A stretch of 64,000 nt of DNA from Pseudomonas parasichuanensis (GCF_021601385.1 NZ_BQHO01000013.1:1-64000), one strand, 5' to 3'. Positions 1 through 11,406 are shown, counted from the stretch's first letter. Notes: a model not told the origin generated them from the sequence alone. Numbers and translations are program-made.

Positions 1-30
1 CAAGCACCCACACGAATTGCTTGATTCAAT

Positions 31-42
31 TTGTTAAAGAGC
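31..42 (-). promoter_or_regulatory. boxA antitermination site of an rRNA operon leader
   Basis: On the minus strand this reads GCTCTTTAACAA, the boxA core of Pseudomonas rRNA leaders, which recruits the NusB/NusE antitermination complex. It lies about 30 nt downstream of the start expected for the nearest upstream promoter, and the sequence continuing to base 1 resembles the pre-16S leader. The 16S gene itself must lie to the left of the window and is not visible. Confidence 0.8.
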
Positions 43-79
43 GTTTGGTTAAGAGCCTTTCGTCTCAACCGAGGCGCGC

Positions 80-107
80 ATTCTACGCTTTCCTCATTTG
101 CTGTCAA
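80..107 (-). promoter_or_regulatory. rRNA operon promoter, proximal of three
   Basis: On the minus strand: -35 TTGACA (102-107), 16-bp spacer, -10 TAGAAT (80-85), followed by the GC-rich discriminator GCGCGCC typical of stringently controlled rRNA promoters. It is the closest of three look-alike promoters to the boxA and points out of the window. Confidence 0.85.
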
Positions 108-188
108 GCGTTTATTTTGAAGTTTTTCCGAGAAATTCGTTTAGCTTCAACCGCTTAACTCGCTGCGATCTCTCGTAGCGGGAGGCGA

Positions 189-216
189 ATCATACAGCGT
201 TACAACCTGCTGTCAA
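189..216 (-). promoter_or_regulatory. rRNA operon promoter, middle of three
   Basis: On the minus strand: -35 TTGACA (211-216), 16-bp spacer, -10 TATGAT (189-194). It has the same orientation and spacer length as the promoters at 80-107 and 332-359. Its discriminator (TCGCCTCC) is less GC-rich than that of the proximal one. Confidence 0.8.
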
Positions 217-331
217 CCACCTTTTTCACCGCTGCCGATCGTGAGACCGAAACGCTTCCGGATCTTTCGAATCGCTTAACTCGTTGAATCTCAAGGAATT
301 TTGCGTTCCGTTGTCGCTGGAAGTGGGGCGC

Positions 332-359
332 ATTATAAGGGGATCTGAAACCCCGTCAA
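332..359 (-). promoter_or_regulatory. rRNA operon promoter, distal of three
   Basis: On the minus strand: -35 TTGACG (354-359), 16-bp spacer, -10 TATAAT (332-337), discriminator GCGCCCC. The -10 is a perfect consensus. It lies just downstream of the tyrS terminator, so it starts a new transcription unit rather than extending tyrS. Confidence 0.8.
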
Positions 360-390
360 CCTTTAATTTCACAAAACCTAAATACGACCG

Positions 391-426
391 AAAACAAAGC
401 GGGGAGGCCTGTCGGCCTCCCCGCTT
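391..426 (-). terminator. Rho-independent terminator of tyrS
   Basis: A perfect 13-bp stem (397-409 with 414-426, loop TGTC) lies 25 nt past the tyrS stop. On the minus strand it is followed by a T-rich TGTTTT tail. It separates tyrS from the rRNA promoters. Confidence 0.9.
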
Positions 427-450
427 CTATATAGCTATGCCGCCAGGTGA

Positions 451-1650
451 TCACTCAGCCTTGAGGGTAACCCGAGCAAAGGCCTTCTTGCCCGCCTGGC
501 ACACGTGAGTGGCGCCCAGTACAAACATGAAATCACGCTCAACCACCGCACCATCAACCTTCACGGCGCCAGCACTGAGCAGATCCCGCGCCTGCGCCGA
601 GTTTTTCACCAGCCCCGCCCGGTTCAATACAGCAGCAATCGGCAAGTCTTCAGCCGCAGCAACTTCGATTTCAGGCAGGTCTTCAGGCAGTTCGCCTTCC
701 TTCATCCGGTTACCCGCCGCACGGTGAGCGTTGGCAGCAGCCTCTTCACCATGGAAACGCGCAACGATTTCCTCCGCCAGCTTGATCTTGATGTCACGCG
801 GATTCGCGCCCTGCGCAACATCCGCACGGAACTGATCGATCTCCGCCATGGAGCGGAAGCTGAGCAGCTCGAAGTAACGCCACATCAAGGTGTCCGGGAT
901 CGACACGAGCTTGCTGAACATCACGCCCGGCGCTTCCTGGATGCCGACATAGTTGCCCAGCGACTTGGACATCTTCTTCACGCCGTCGAGCCCTTCGAGC
1001 AGCGGCATGGTGACGATGTTCTGTGCCTCCTGCCCATAGGCGCGCTGCAGCTCACGCCCCATCAGCAGGTTGAACTTCTGGTCCGTGCCACCCAGCTCGA
1101 CGTCCGCCTTCAACGCCACAGAGTCGTAACCCTGCACCAGCGGGTAGAGGAACTCATGGATCGCGATCGGCTGATTGCTGCTGTAACGCTTGTCGAAGTC
1201 GTCACGCTCGAGCATGCGCGCGACCGTGTACTGCGAGGCCAGGCGAATGAAATCGGCCGGCGTGAGCGTGTCCATCCAGGTGGAGTTGAACGCAACCTCG
1301 GTCTTGGCCGGGTCAAGAATCTTGAACACCTGCTGCTTATAGGTCTCGGCGTTATCCAGCACCTGTTCGCGCGTAAGCGGCGGGCGAGTGGCGCTCTTGC
1401 CGCTCGGGTCACCGATCATGCCGGTGAAGTCACCAATCAGGAAGATGACCTGGTGGCCCAACTCCTGGAACTGGCGCAGCTTGTTGATCAGCACCGTGTG
1501 GCCCAGGTGCAGGTCAGGCGCGGTAGGGTCGAAGCCCGCCTTGATACGCAGCGGTTGGCCGCGCTTGAGCTTCTCCACCAGTTCCGACTCGACCAGTACC
1601 TCTTCCGCACCGCGCTTGATTAGCGCCAGCTGCTCTTCAACAGACTTCAT
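451..1650 (-). CDS. tyrS: Tyrosyl-tRNA synthetase
   Basis: Cytoplasmic class I aminoacyl-tRNA synthetase that charges tRNA-Tyr. The 399-residue product carries the HIGH-type signature HLGH (residues 48-51), the KMSKS loop (226-230), and an S4-like RNA-binding segment at the C-terminus where it reads [11 protein letters not shown]. The length fits the longer TyrZ-like branch found in pseudomonads. I chose the ATG at 1650 (MKSVEEQL) over the in-frame ATG at 1695 because the 15 extra residues precede the conserved N-terminus and look like leader sequence. The gene is divergent from the M23 peptidase, ends at a strong terminator, and is followed in the same direction by the rRNA promoters, a translation-related neighbourhood. 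Confidence 0.97.
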   Translation of the reverse strand: MKSVEEQLALIKRGAEEVLVESELVEKLKRGQPLRIKAGFDPTAPDLHLGHTVLINKLRQFQELGHQVIFLIGDFTGMIGDPSGKSATRPPLTREQVLDNAETYKQQVFKILDPAKTEVAFNSTWMDTLTPADFIRLASQYTVARMLERDDFDKRYSSNQPIAIHEFLYPLVQGYDSVALKADVELGGTDQKFNLLMGRELQRAYGQEAQNIVTMPLLEGLDGVKKMSKSLGNYVGIQEAPGVMFSKLVSIPDTLMWRYFELLSFRSMAEIDQFRADVAQGANPRDIKIKLAEEIVARFHGEEAAANAHRAAGNRMKEGELPEDLPEIEVAAAEDLPIAAVLNRAGLVKNSAQARDLLSAGAVKVDGAVVERDFMFVLGATHVCQAGKKAFARVTLKAE

Positions 1651-1863
1651 AGACAGACCCGCAAGGCTCAGATTCAAGGGGAGCCAACCATACAAGATCG
1701 GCCATCAAATACAAGTTTCGCAACGGAATGTGACCCGAACGACGCAGCGCAACGTCTACGCGCCCTTGCGCGAGAATGGATTTGGTTATATTTTATACAG
1801 TTATTTCATCTTCATCATGTCATTCATCTTTTCCACTTCATCATTTTCAAAGTCACCTCACCT

Positions 1864-4387
<2,524 letters not shown>

Positions 4388-4403
4388 TCAGCCTGCACAA
4401 TGC

Positions 4404-4431
4404 AAAACGCCGCGCAAATGCGCGGCGTTTT
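4404..4431. terminator. Bidirectional terminator between anmK and erpA
   Basis: A perfect 12-bp inverted repeat AAAACGCCGCGC / GCGCGGCGTTTT with loop AAAT. T-runs on both strands let it serve the convergent genes anmK (+) and erpA (-). Confidence 0.9.
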
Positions 4432-4447
4432 CTTTATAGCCCTTGGA

Positions 4448-4798
4448 TCAGATAGAGAACGACGAACCACAACCACAAGTGGTGCTGGCGTTCGGGTTCT
4501 TGATCACGAAGCGCGAACCTTCCAGGCCTTCCTGGTAGTCCACTTCGGCGCCCGCCAGGTACTGGAAGCTCATCGGATCGACCACCAGGGCGACACCTTC
4601 ACGCTCGACGATGGTGTCATCCTCGGCAACGTCTTCATCGAAGGTGAAGCCGTACTGGAAGCCCGAGCAACCACCGCCCGTCACGAAAACGCGTAGCTTC
4701 AGACGCTCGTTGCCCTCTTCGCTGACCAGGGTCTTCACCTTGTGTGCAGCCCCTGGGGTGAACTCCAAAGCCGTGGGGGTGAAGGTTTCGACGCTCAT
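4448..4798 (-). CDS. erpA: Iron-sulfur cluster insertion protein ErpA
   Basis: A-type carrier that delivers Fe-S clusters to apoproteins such as IspG/IspH. The 116-residue protein has the three conserved ligand cysteines: C44 in GGGCSGF and C108/C110 in the C-terminal TCGCGSSF. The ATG at 4798 is preceded by GGGAGAATC, a good ribosome binding site; the longer frame up to 4936 runs back through the promoter and is not used. It is separated from argC by a terminator and has its own promoter. It is distinguished from IscA by length and by the ErpA-like N-terminus. Confidence 0.95.
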   Translation of the reverse strand: MSVETFTPTALEFTPGAAHKVKTLVSEEGNERLKLRVFVTGGGCSGFQYGFTFDEDVAEDDTIVEREGVALVVDPMSFQYLAGAEVDYQEGLEGSRFVIKNPNASTTCGCGSSFSI

Positions 4799-4843
4799 GC
4801 TGATTCTCCCGGCGCAGTGCCGCCATAAAACTCGATGGCGCGT

Positions 4844-4873
4844 ATTATCCGCTTGTCCGAGAAAATCGGTCAA
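4844..4873 (-). promoter_or_regulatory. Promoter of erpA
   Basis: On the minus strand: -35 TTGACC (4868-4873), 18-bp spacer, -10 GATAAT (4844-4849), about 45 nt before the erpA ATG and just after the argC terminator. Confidence 0.65.
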
Positions 4874-4901
4874 CAATTGTGCTGCTTTAGTCGCCCCCAT
4901 G

Positions 4902-4925
4902 AAAAAGGCCCGCACATGGCGGGCC
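4902..4925 (-). terminator. Rho-independent terminator of argC
   Basis: On the minus strand GGCCCGC-loop-GCGGGCC is followed by TTTTT (4902-4906), 19 nt past the argC stop. It insulates argC from erpA. Confidence 0.85.
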
Positions 4926-4943
4926 CAGGACAACAATGCAGGC

Positions 4944-5978
4944 TTACGGCAGCAGGCCGGCGTGGGACAGGCCCATGCGCTCGTCCAGGCCGAACAGGAT
5001 GTTCAGGTTCTGCACCGCCTGGCCCGACGCGCCCTTGACCAGGTTGTCGATCACCGACAGCACCACCACCAGGTCGCCACCCTGCGGCCGGTGCACGGCG
5101 ATACGGCAGACGTTGGCACCGCGCACGCTACGGGTTTCCGGGTGGCTGCCGGCCGGCATCACGTCGACGAACGGTTCGTTGGCGTAGCGCTTTTCGAACA
5201 GCGCCTGCAGGTCGACCGACGTATCAACCACATTGGCGTACAGGGTCGCGTGAATGCCGCGGATCATCGGGGTCAGGTGGGGCACGAAGGTCAGGCCGAT
5301 GTCCTTGCCCGCCGCGAGGCGCAGGCCTTGGCTGATTTCCGGCAGGTGACGGTGCCCTTTGACCGCATAGGCCTTCATGCTTTCGCCGGCCTCACAGAAC
5401 AGCGAACCTACCGCGGCACCACGGCCTGCTCCACTGACGCCCGACTTGCAGTCGGCGATCAGCCGCGAAGGGTCGGCCAGGCCAGCTTCCAGCAACGGCA
5501 GGAAGCCCAGCTGGGTGGCAGTCGGATAGCAACCCGGCACGGCGATCAGGCGCGCCTGGCGGATCTTCTCGCGGTTCACTTCAGGCAGGCCGTAGACCGC
5601 GTCCTTGAGCAGTTCAGGCGCGCCGTGCGGCTGCCCGTACCACTTGCCCCACTCCACGGCGTCCTGCAGGCGGAAGTCGGCGGACAGGTCGATGACCTTG
5701 GTGCCTGCCGCCAGCAGCTCGCCGGCCAGGGCGTGGGCGACACCGTGCGGGGTGGCGAAGAACACCACATCACAGGCGCCCAGCGCCTTGCTGTCCGGCA
5801 CGCTGAAACTCAGCCCGTCGTAGTGGCCACGCAGGTTGGGGTACATGTCGGCAACCGCCACGCCCGCTTCGGAGCGCGAAGTAATGACCGCCACTTCGGC
5901 CTGAGGATGCTGCGCCAGCAGACGCAGCAGTTCGACACCGGTGTAACCCGTGCCGCCGACGATACCGACCTTGATCAT
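4944..5978 (-). CDS. argC: N-acetyl-gamma-glutamyl-phosphate reductase
   Basis: Third step of arginine biosynthesis: NADPH-dependent reduction of N-acetylglutamyl-phosphate to the semialdehyde. The 344-residue protein has the Rossmann motif GGTGYTG (8-14) and the catalytic cysteine C150 in VPGCYPTA. The length is standard for the type 1 enzyme. It is transcribed alone, divergent from hemJ and ended by its own terminator. Confidence 0.97.
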   Translation of the reverse strand: MIKVGIVGGTGYTGVELLRLLAQHPQAEVAVITSRSEAGVAVADMYPNLRGHYDGLSFSVPDSKALGACDVVFFATPHGVAHALAGELLAAGTKVIDLSADFRLQDAVEWGKWYGQPHGAPELLKDAVYGLPEVNREKIRQARLIAVPGCYPTATQLGFLPLLEAGLADPSRLIADCKSGVSGAGRGAAVGSLFCEAGESMKAYAVKGHRHLPEISQGLRLAAGKDIGLTFVPHLTPMIRGIHATLYANVVDTSVDLQALFEKRYANEPFVDVMPAGSHPETRSVRGANVCRIAVHRPQGGDLVVVLSVIDNLVKGASGQAVQNLNILFGLDERMGLSHAGLLP

Positions 5979-6118
5979 AACGCTTGCCCCTTATCAACGA
6001 GCCCACTGGAAAGCGCACGATAATAGGGGCCCGGCAGGCCTGTAACAACTATTCCCATGACCCTTCGGCGCTTGCCCACTACTATTCGCACGACCGTGAA
6101 AACCTGAAGGAACCGCAC

Positions 6119-6544
6119 ATGCTCTATCTATGGATCAAGGCGCTGCACATCGTCAGCGTGGTTTGCTGGTTCGCCGGCCTGTTCTACCTGCCACGCCTGT
6201 TCGTCTACCACGCCCAGAGCCAGGACAGCATCAGCCTCGACCGCTTCATCACCATGGAGCGCAAGCTGTACCGGGGCATCATGAACCCGGCAATGATCGC
6301 CACCTATGTGTTCGGCGGCTGGATGCTCTACCTCAACCCCGGCTGGCTGAGCCAGGGCTGGCTGCACGCCAAGTTGACCCTGGTGGTGCTGCTGACCGCC
6401 TACCATCATATCTGCGGCGCCCAGCGCAAACGCTTCGCCGCCGGCACCAACACCCGCAGCCACGTCTACTACCGCTGGTTCAACGAAGCACCGGTACTGA
6501 TCCTGCTGGGGATCGTAATTCTGGTGGTGGTCAAACCGTTCTGA
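6119..6544 (+). CDS. hemJ: Protoporphyrinogen IX oxidase HemJ family
   Basis: Small integral membrane protein (141 aa) with about four hydrophobic helices, matching the HemJ/UPF0093 family that oxidises protoporphyrinogen IX to protoporphyrin IX in heme synthesis. Family features visible are the N-terminal LYLWIKALHIVSVVCWFAG with its conserved histidine, the YRGIMNPAMIATYVFGGWML segment, and a conserved RWFNE near the end. The ATG at 6119 has CTGAAGGAA upstream; the longer in-frame extension to 5984 lies in the argC/hemJ intergenic region and is not credible. The next gene begins 30 nt downstream. Confidence 0.9.
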   Translation: MLYLWIKALHIVSVVCWFAGLFYLPRLFVYHAQSQDSISLDRFITMERKLYRGIMNPAMIATYVFGGWMLYLNPGWLSQGWLHAKLTLVVLLTAYHHICGAQRKRFAAGTNTRSHVYYRWFNEAPVLILLGIVILVVVKPF

Positions 6545-6574
6545 CGATAACCCGCCCTGCACAGGAGTTTCGCC

Positions 6575-7531
6575 ATGTCCCTGCCCGCCTTGCTGCAACA
6601 GCGGCTGCGCCTGCCACTGGTGGCCGCGCCGATGTTCCTGATCTCCAACCCGCAACTGGTACTGGCCTGCTGCGCCAATGGCGTGGTGGGCAGCTTCCCT
6701 GCGCTCAACCAACGCGACAGCGCAGGCTTCAAGGCCTGGCTGGAGGAGATCGAGGCGGGCCTGACACAGCTGCAGGCGCCAGCACCCTATGCGGTCAACC
6801 TGATCGTCCATCCGAGCATTCCACGCCTGCAGGCCGACCTGGCCCTGTGCGTCGAGCATCGCGTACCCATCGTCATCACCAGCCTTGGCGCGGTGAAAGA
6901 GGTGGTGGATGCCGTGCACAGCTATGGCGGCCTGGTGTTCCATGACGTGACCACCCGGCGCCATGCGCAGAAAGCGGCCGAAGCGGGCGTAGATGGGCTG
7001 ATCGCCGTGGCCGCCGGCGCGGGTGGCCATGCAGGGACCTGGAGCCCGTTCGCCCTGGTCGCCGAGATCCGCCAGTTCTTCGACAAGACCCTGCTGCTGG
7101 CAGGCTGCCTCAACCACGGCCACGAATTGCTCGCGGCGCAAATGCTGGGGGCAGACCTGGGCTACATGGGCACACGCTTCATCGCCACCCGTGAGAGCCG
7201 AGCACAGGAGGCCTATAAACAGATGATCCTCGGCGCCACTGCTGCCGATATCATTCACACCCCTGCGGTCTCCGGCATCCCGGCCAGCTTTCTGCGGCAA
7301 AGCCTGGAGCAGGCCGGCTACGACCTGGCGGCGCTCACCAGCAGCCATGAGACCGGCAAGCTCAAGCCGCTGGACGAGGAAGCCAAGGCCTGGAAGACGG
7401 TCTGGTCCGCAGGCCAGGGCGTCGGCGAGATCAACGACCTGCCCGGCGCCGCCGAACTAATCGAACGCCTGCACAGCGAATACCAAGGCGCCCTCGAGCG
7501 TGCCCAACAGCTACGCAGCAACGTCTTGTAG
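6575..7531 (+). CDS. NAD(P)H-dependent flavin oxidoreductase / nitronate monooxygenase family
   Basis: 318-residue TIM-barrel FMN enzyme of the 2-nitropropane dioxygenase/nitronate monooxygenase family. Visible family motifs are the N-terminal PLVAAPMFLISN, the AAGAGGHAG phosphate/active-site segment and GADLGYMGTRF. Family members oxidise alkyl nitronates (for example propionate-3-nitronate) or reduce quinones, and the substrate here cannot be assigned. The ATG at 6575 has CAGGAG nine bases upstream. It sits 30 nt after hemJ and 50 nt before the SDR gene, all co-directional. Confidence 0.88.
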   Translation: MSLPALLQQRLRLPLVAAPMFLISNPQLVLACCANGVVGSFPALNQRDSAGFKAWLEEIEAGLTQLQAPAPYAVNLIVHPSIPRLQADLALCVEHRVPIVITSLGAVKEVVDAVHSYGGLVFHDVTTRRHAQKAAEAGVDGLIAVAAGAGGHAGTWSPFALVAEIRQFFDKTLLLAGCLNHGHELLAAQMLGADLGYMGTRFIATRESRAQEAYKQMILGATAADIIHTPAVSGIPASFLRQSLEQAGYDLAALTSSHETGKLKPLDEEAKAWKTVWSAGQGVGEINDLPGAAELIERLHSEYQGALERAQQLRSNVL

Positions 7532-7582
7532 CAAAACAACCAGCCTGTACACTAGCCGCCCCTTACGCCCCAGGAGCCTTGC

Positions 7583-8359
7583 ATGACCCGTTACGCCATG
7601 ATTACCGGCGCTTCCACTGGCCTGGGCCTGGCCCTGGCGGAAGCCCTGGCGCGGCGCGGGCGCAACCTGATCCTGGTGGCACGCCAGCGCGAGACGCTGG
7701 AGCCGGTGGCCATCGAACTGACCCAACGTTTTGGCGTGGAGGTGTTGTTCCGCGCCTGCGACCTCAGCCAGCCCCTGCGCCTGTCGGGGTTCGTGCTTGA
7801 ACTGGAGGAAGGCGAGCGGCGCATCGACCTGCTGGTCAACTGCGCAGGCCAACGCACCTACGGGCCCTTCCTTGCCCATGAATGGGCCGACGAGCAGGAC
7901 CTGCTGGAGGTCAATATCCTGGCCATGAGCCGCCTGTGCCATGCCATCGGCAACCTGATGGCCGTGCAGGGTGGCGGGCAGATCCTCAACGTTGCGGGCC
8001 TGGCCGGGGTCGCGCCCGGCCCTTGGATGGCCGCCTACGCCGCCAGCAAGGCCTATGTACTGAACTTCAGTGAAGCCTTGCGCGAAGAGCTCGGGCGTAC
8101 CGGGATCAAAGTCTCGGTGCTGTGCCCCGGCCCGGTTCGCTCGGCGCGCCGGCGCATCCCCCGCCTCGACGACAGCAGCCCAAGCCCCGAGGAGATCGCG
8201 CTGTACACCGTACGCGCGCTGGACAAGAACCGCGCGCGGATCATCCCCGGCCGCCGCAACCGCTGGCTGGCCTTCGCCCCGCGCCTGCTGCCGCGCTGGG
8301 TGACGCGCAAGCTGGCTGGCATGATCCACCGCCGCTACCGCCCGGTAGGCATGGAATAA
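7583..8359 (+). CDS. Short-chain dehydrogenase/reductase with atypical active site
   Basis: 258-residue Rossmann-fold oxidoreductase. The cofactor motif TGASTGLG (8-15), NCAG (86-89) and the catalytic YxxxK (Y152, K156) are present. The position usually held by the catalytic serine (NVAS in relatives) reads NVAG (136-139), so the serine of the tetrad appears to be replaced by glycine. The C-terminal basic stretch RRRIPRL and the PRWVTRKLAG tail resemble membrane-associated SDRs of the DltE/YqjQ kind. The substrate is unknown. An AGGAG ribosome binding site precedes the ATG. Confidence 0.88.
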   Translation: MTRYAMITGASTGLGLALAEALARRGRNLILVARQRETLEPVAIELTQRFGVEVLFRACDLSQPLRLSGFVLELEEGERRIDLLVNCAGQRTYGPFLAHEWADEQDLLEVNILAMSRLCHAIGNLMAVQGGGQILNVAGLAGVAPGPWMAAYAASKAYVLNFSEALREELGRTGIKVSVLCPGPVRSARRRIPRLDDSSPSPEEIALYTVRALDKNRARIIPGRRNRWLAFAPRLLPRWVTRKLAGMIHRRYRPVGME

Positions 8360-8423
8360 GCACTGGGCGAGTGGCAGCGGGCTCAGTACACTCGGCCCGG
8401 ACACTCACCATGGAGCATGTGCT

Positions 8424-8762
8424 GTGGACGATCTATTCCTCAAAATCATCAACCGGGAAATCCCGGCGGATATCATCTACGAAGATGACCAGGTCCTCGC
8501 CTTCAAGGACATTCACCCTGCGGCGCCGGTCCACTTCCTGGTCATCCCGAAAAAACACATCCGCACCCTCAACGACCTGACCGAAGAAGACAAAGCCCTG
8601 GCCGGCCACATCCTCTTCACCGCCCAGCGCCTGGCCGTCGAGCAAGGCTGCGAGGAAGGCTTCCGCGTGGTCATGAACTGCAACCCCAAAGGCGGCCAGA
8701 CCGTCTACCACATCCATATGCACGTGCTTGGCCAGCGCCAGATGCACTGGCCGCCGGGCTGA
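8424..8762 (+). CDS. HIT-family purine nucleoside phosphoramidase (HinT-like)
   Basis: 112-residue histidine-triad protein; HinT enzymes hydrolyse AMP-lysine and other nucleoside phosphoramidates. The triad H96-I-H98-M-H100 near the C-terminus and the N-terminal NREIPADIIYED are both characteristic. The start is GTG at 8424, supported by GGAG at 8412-8415; the two upstream ATGs at 8410 and 8417 are out of frame. It stands alone between the SDR and coq7, about 65 nt from each. Confidence 0.93.
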   Translation: MDDLFLKIINREIPADIIYEDDQVLAFKDIHPAAPVHFLVIPKKHIRTLNDLTEEDKALAGHILFTAQRLAVEQGCEEGFRVVMNCNPKGGQTVYHIHMHVLGQRQMHWPPG

Positions 8763-8827
8763 TCCAGGGCAAGCCCCCTCCAGCCGATTGCGGTAAACTG
8801 TCGGGCACACTCTAGTGGAGGTGCCCG

Positions 8828-9475
8828 ATGGCTACCGAACGTCATTACTCACCGCTCGACCGCTTGTTGCTGCAGGCCGATACCGCCATGCGCACCCTGC
8901 TCCCCTTCAGCGGCCAACCTTCGCGCCCGTCACCGGCGATCATCCAGCCCGACGCCGAACTCGACGAACAGCAGAGCCGCCACGTCGCCGGCCTGATGCG
9001 CATCAACCACACCGGTGAAGTCTGCGCCCAGGCGCTCTACCAGGGCCAGGCACTGACCGCCAAGCTGCCCCAGGTGCGCAAGGCCATGGAGCACGCAGCA
9101 GAAGAAGAAATCGACCACCTGGCCTGGTGCGAGCAGCGCATCCGCCAGCTCAACAGCCACCCCAGCGTACTCAACCCATTGTTCTACGGCATGTCCTTCG
9201 GCATTGGCGCGCTCGCCGGCCTGGTCAGCGACAAGGTCAGCCTGGGTTTCGTCGCCGCCACCGAGCATCAGGTGTGCAAGCATCTGGACGAGCACCTTGA
9301 GCAGATCCCCGAAAGCGATGGTAAGTCCCGCGCCATCCTCGAACAGATGCGCGTCGACGAAGAGCACCACGCCGAATCCGCGCTGGAAGCTGGCGGCTAT
9401 CGCTTCCCGGCGCCCATCCGTTTCGGCATGAGCCTGATGGCCAAGGTCATGACCAAGAGCACCTACCGAATCTGA
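8828..9475 (+). CDS. coq7: Demethoxyubiquinone hydroxylase (Coq7)
   Basis: 215-residue di-iron monooxygenase for the penultimate hydroxylation in ubiquinone synthesis in bacteria that lack UbiF. The ferritin-like carboxylate/histidine ligand motifs are visible: [34 protein letters not shown] and DEEHHAE. A hydrophobic central region fits a peripheral membrane protein. The ATG at 8828 follows GTGGAGGTGCCCG. It is followed after 10 nt by the DUF2157 gene, so they are probably co-transcribed. Confidence 0.96.
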   Translation: MATERHYSPLDRLLLQADTAMRTLLPFSGQPSRPSPAIIQPDAELDEQQSRHVAGLMRINHTGEVCAQALYQGQALTAKLPQVRKAMEHAAEEEIDHLAWCEQRIRQLNSHPSVLNPLFYGMSFGIGALAGLVSDKVSLGFVAATEHQVCKHLDEHLEQIPESDGKSRAILEQMRVDEEHHAESALEAGGYRFPAPIRFGMSLMAKVMTKSTYRI

Positions 9476-9485
9476 GGCACAGCGC

Positions 9486-10523
9486 ATGGAACGCTTCGAC
9501 GCCAAGGACCTGGCACGCGCGGTAGACGCTGGCGTACTGCAACCGGGCCAGGACCAGGCACTGCTGGACTTCCTCCGCCAGCAGCCGCAGAGCCGTGGTA
9601 GCTTCCAGCTGGCCCACGTCGCCTTCTACTTCGGCGCCCTGTTGATCATGGGCGCGATGGGCTGGCTGCTTACCGAAGCCTGGATGCGCATCGGCGATAG
9701 CGCTCTTTTGGCCATCGCCCTGCTCTACATCGCCGCACTCACCCTGTTCGCCCTGTCACTGCAACGCCGTGGTCAGCCCATTGCTGCCGGCGTGCTGGCG
9801 GCCGTTGCGGTGAGTATCGTGCCGCTGGCGGTATTCGCCGTGGAACGGCTGGTGGGCTGGTGGCCGTTGGACGATGCCCAGGGCGAGTATCACCAGTACT
9901 ACACCTATGTGCAGGGTGGCTGGCTGGCCATGGAAGCCGCAACCGTGGTGGCCGGCCTGCTGATGCTGCGCCTGGTGCCCTTCCCGTTCATCGTCATGCC
10001 GATCGCCTTGGCGCTGTGGTTCATGTCCATGGACTTGACGGAATGGGTGTATGGCGATGTGTTCAGCTGGGAGCAGCGACGTACGGTATCGGTGTGGTTC
10101 GGCCTGGCCGTGCTGGTGGTGTTTGTCGGCGTCGATGGCCGTACCCGCCAGGACTACGCTGGCTGGGGCTATCTGGCCGGCCTGCTGGCGTTCTGGGGCG
10201 GGCTGACGTCGATGGACAGCGCCAGCGAACTGGGCAAGGCACTGTATTGCCTGATCAACCTGGGGTTGATGGGGCTGGCCGTGTTGCTGCGCAGGCCGGT
10301 GTTCATGGTGTTCGGGGCGATGGGCGTGGCGGCTTATCTCGGCTATCTGTCCTACGAGGTATTTGCCGACTCGCTGCTGTTCCCGCTGGTGGTCACCCTG
10401 ATCGGCCTTGGCGTTATCGGCCTGGGCCTGCTGTACCAGAAACAACGTGAAGCCTTGAGTGCACAGCTGCGGGCAAGGCTACCCGCCAGCCTGTTGCGGC
10501 TGCTGCCGGCGCTGCGCCGTTGA
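9486..10523 (+). CDS. DUF2157-like polytopic membrane protein
   Basis: 345-residue protein with a soluble N-terminal segment (about residues 1-40, MERFDAKDLARAVDAG) followed by eight or more hydrophobic helices. The overall organisation and N-terminal region resemble DUF2157 membrane proteins. No catalytic motif is evident and no function is claimed. It starts 10 nt after coq7 and overlaps the next membrane protein gene by 4 nt. The likely location is the inner membrane. Confidence 0.7.
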   Translation: MERFDAKDLARAVDAGVLQPGQDQALLDFLRQQPQSRGSFQLAHVAFYFGALLIMGAMGWLLTEAWMRIGDSALLAIALLYIAALTLFALSLQRRGQPIAAGVLAAVAVSIVPLAVFAVERLVGWWPLDDAQGEYHQYYTYVQGGWLAMEAATVVAGLLMLRLVPFPFIVMPIALALWFMSMDLTEWVYGDVFSWEQRRTVSVWFGLAVLVVFVGVDGRTRQDYAGWGYLAGLLAFWGGLTSMDSASELGKALYCLINLGLMGLAVLLRRPVFMVFGAMGVAAYLGYLSYEVFADSLLFPLVVTLIGLGVIGLGLLYQKQREALSAQLRARLPASLLRLLPALRR

Positions 10524-10963
10524 AGTATCGATTGATCACGGCTCGGTTGCTGCAAAGCCTCGGGCTGATACCGGTTGCGTATGCATTTGTCTGCCTGATG
10601 ACAGCGACCATCAGGCAAACCGCTTTCAGCCTGGAACTGCCCGACCTCGGCGAGCCCGACAGCCACAGCGTGTTTGAAATGCTGCTATTCACAGTGCCTG
10701 GGCTGCTGCTGTTCCTGCTGCTGTTCCTGCTGCTGGCCTGCAACTGCCGCAAGCGTCGTACACTCATCGCCCTGTTCGGGTTGGCTTCGGTGGTCACGGC
10801 ACTGCTGCAGTGCATGTTGTTTGCCCAATGCTTCGGCAGCACCTGGAGCACCAGCGAAATACTTGGGCTACTGCTGTTCAACAGCCCATCGCTGCTGCTC
10901 GCCCTCGGCCCGGGCGTTGTCTGGCTGCTGGCCGCTGAGCGACTGAACCGGCAAGGCGCCTGA
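10520..10963 (+). CDS. Small hypothetical membrane protein
   Basis: 147-residue protein of unknown function with four predicted membrane helices, including a very Leu-rich run near residues 55-72. Its TTG start at 10520 overlaps the stop of the DUF2157 gene (TTGA), which indicates translational coupling and supports both reading frames. Its N-terminus (MKYRLITARLLQ) is basic, as expected for an inner-membrane protein. A 7-bp stem GGCGCCT/AGGCGCC at 10955-10975 spans the stop region, but it has no T-run. No family recognised. Confidence 0.65.
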   Translation: MKYRLITARLLQSLGLIPVAYAFVCLMTATIRQTAFSLELPDLGEPDSHSVFEMLLFTVPGLLLFLLLFLLLACNCRKRRTLIALFGLASVVTALLQCMLFAQCFGSTWSTSEILGLLLFNSPSLLLALGPGVVWLLAAERLNRQGA

Positions 10964-10983
10964 TTGCCAGGCGCCATCGCCCT

Positions 10984-11406
10984 TCAACCGAGTTCGACAA
11001 TCTCGTAACCGTGGGTAATCTCGACACCAGCACGCTCGAGCATGATCGATGCCGAGCAGTACTTCTCGGCCGACAGCTCCACTGCGCGCTTGACCTGTGC
11101 CTCTTTCAGCCCGCGCCCCTTGACCACGAAGTTCATGTGGATCTTGGTGAACACCTTGGGGTCTTCACTGGCGCGCTCGGCTTCCAGGAAGGCTTCGCAG
11201 CTCTCCACCGCCTGGCGCGACTTCTTCAGGATGCTGACCACGTCGAAGCTGCTGCAGCCGCCCAGCCCCAACAGCAGCATTTCCATCGGGCGCACGCCAA
11301 GGTTGCGGCCTCCGGCTTCAGGCGGGCCGTCCATGACCACGACATGGCCACTCCCCGACTCGCCGAGGAACATCGCTTCACCCGCCCACTGGATGCGTGC
11401 CTTCAT
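10984..11406 (-). CDS. OsmC/OhrA-family peroxiredoxin-like protein
   Basis: 140-residue protein of the OsmC superfamily, which reduces organic hydroperoxides with a cysteine pair. The first cysteine sits in GLGGCSSFDVV and the second in AEKYCSAS, and the spacing fits the family. It resembles the YhfA branch more than classical Ohr, so peroxide reduction is an inference. It is convergent with the small membrane protein and divergent from vfr. Confidence 0.88.
   Translation of the reverse strand: MKARIQWAGEAMFLGESGSGHVVVMDGPPEAGGRNLGVRPMEMLLLGLGGCSSFDVVSILKKSRQAVESCEAFLEAERASEDPKVFTKIHMNFVVKGRGLKEAQVKRAVELSAEKYCSASIMLERAGVEITHGYEIVELG

Noticed and set aside
284-508. A small plus-strand frame in the rRNA promoter region
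   Set aside because: It runs through the distal promoter and the tyrS terminator, which explain the sequence.
505-1623. A 372-codon plus-strand frame opposite tyrS
   Set aside because: It mirrors tyrS codons in the opposite strand, shows no recognisable family, and has no ribosome binding site.
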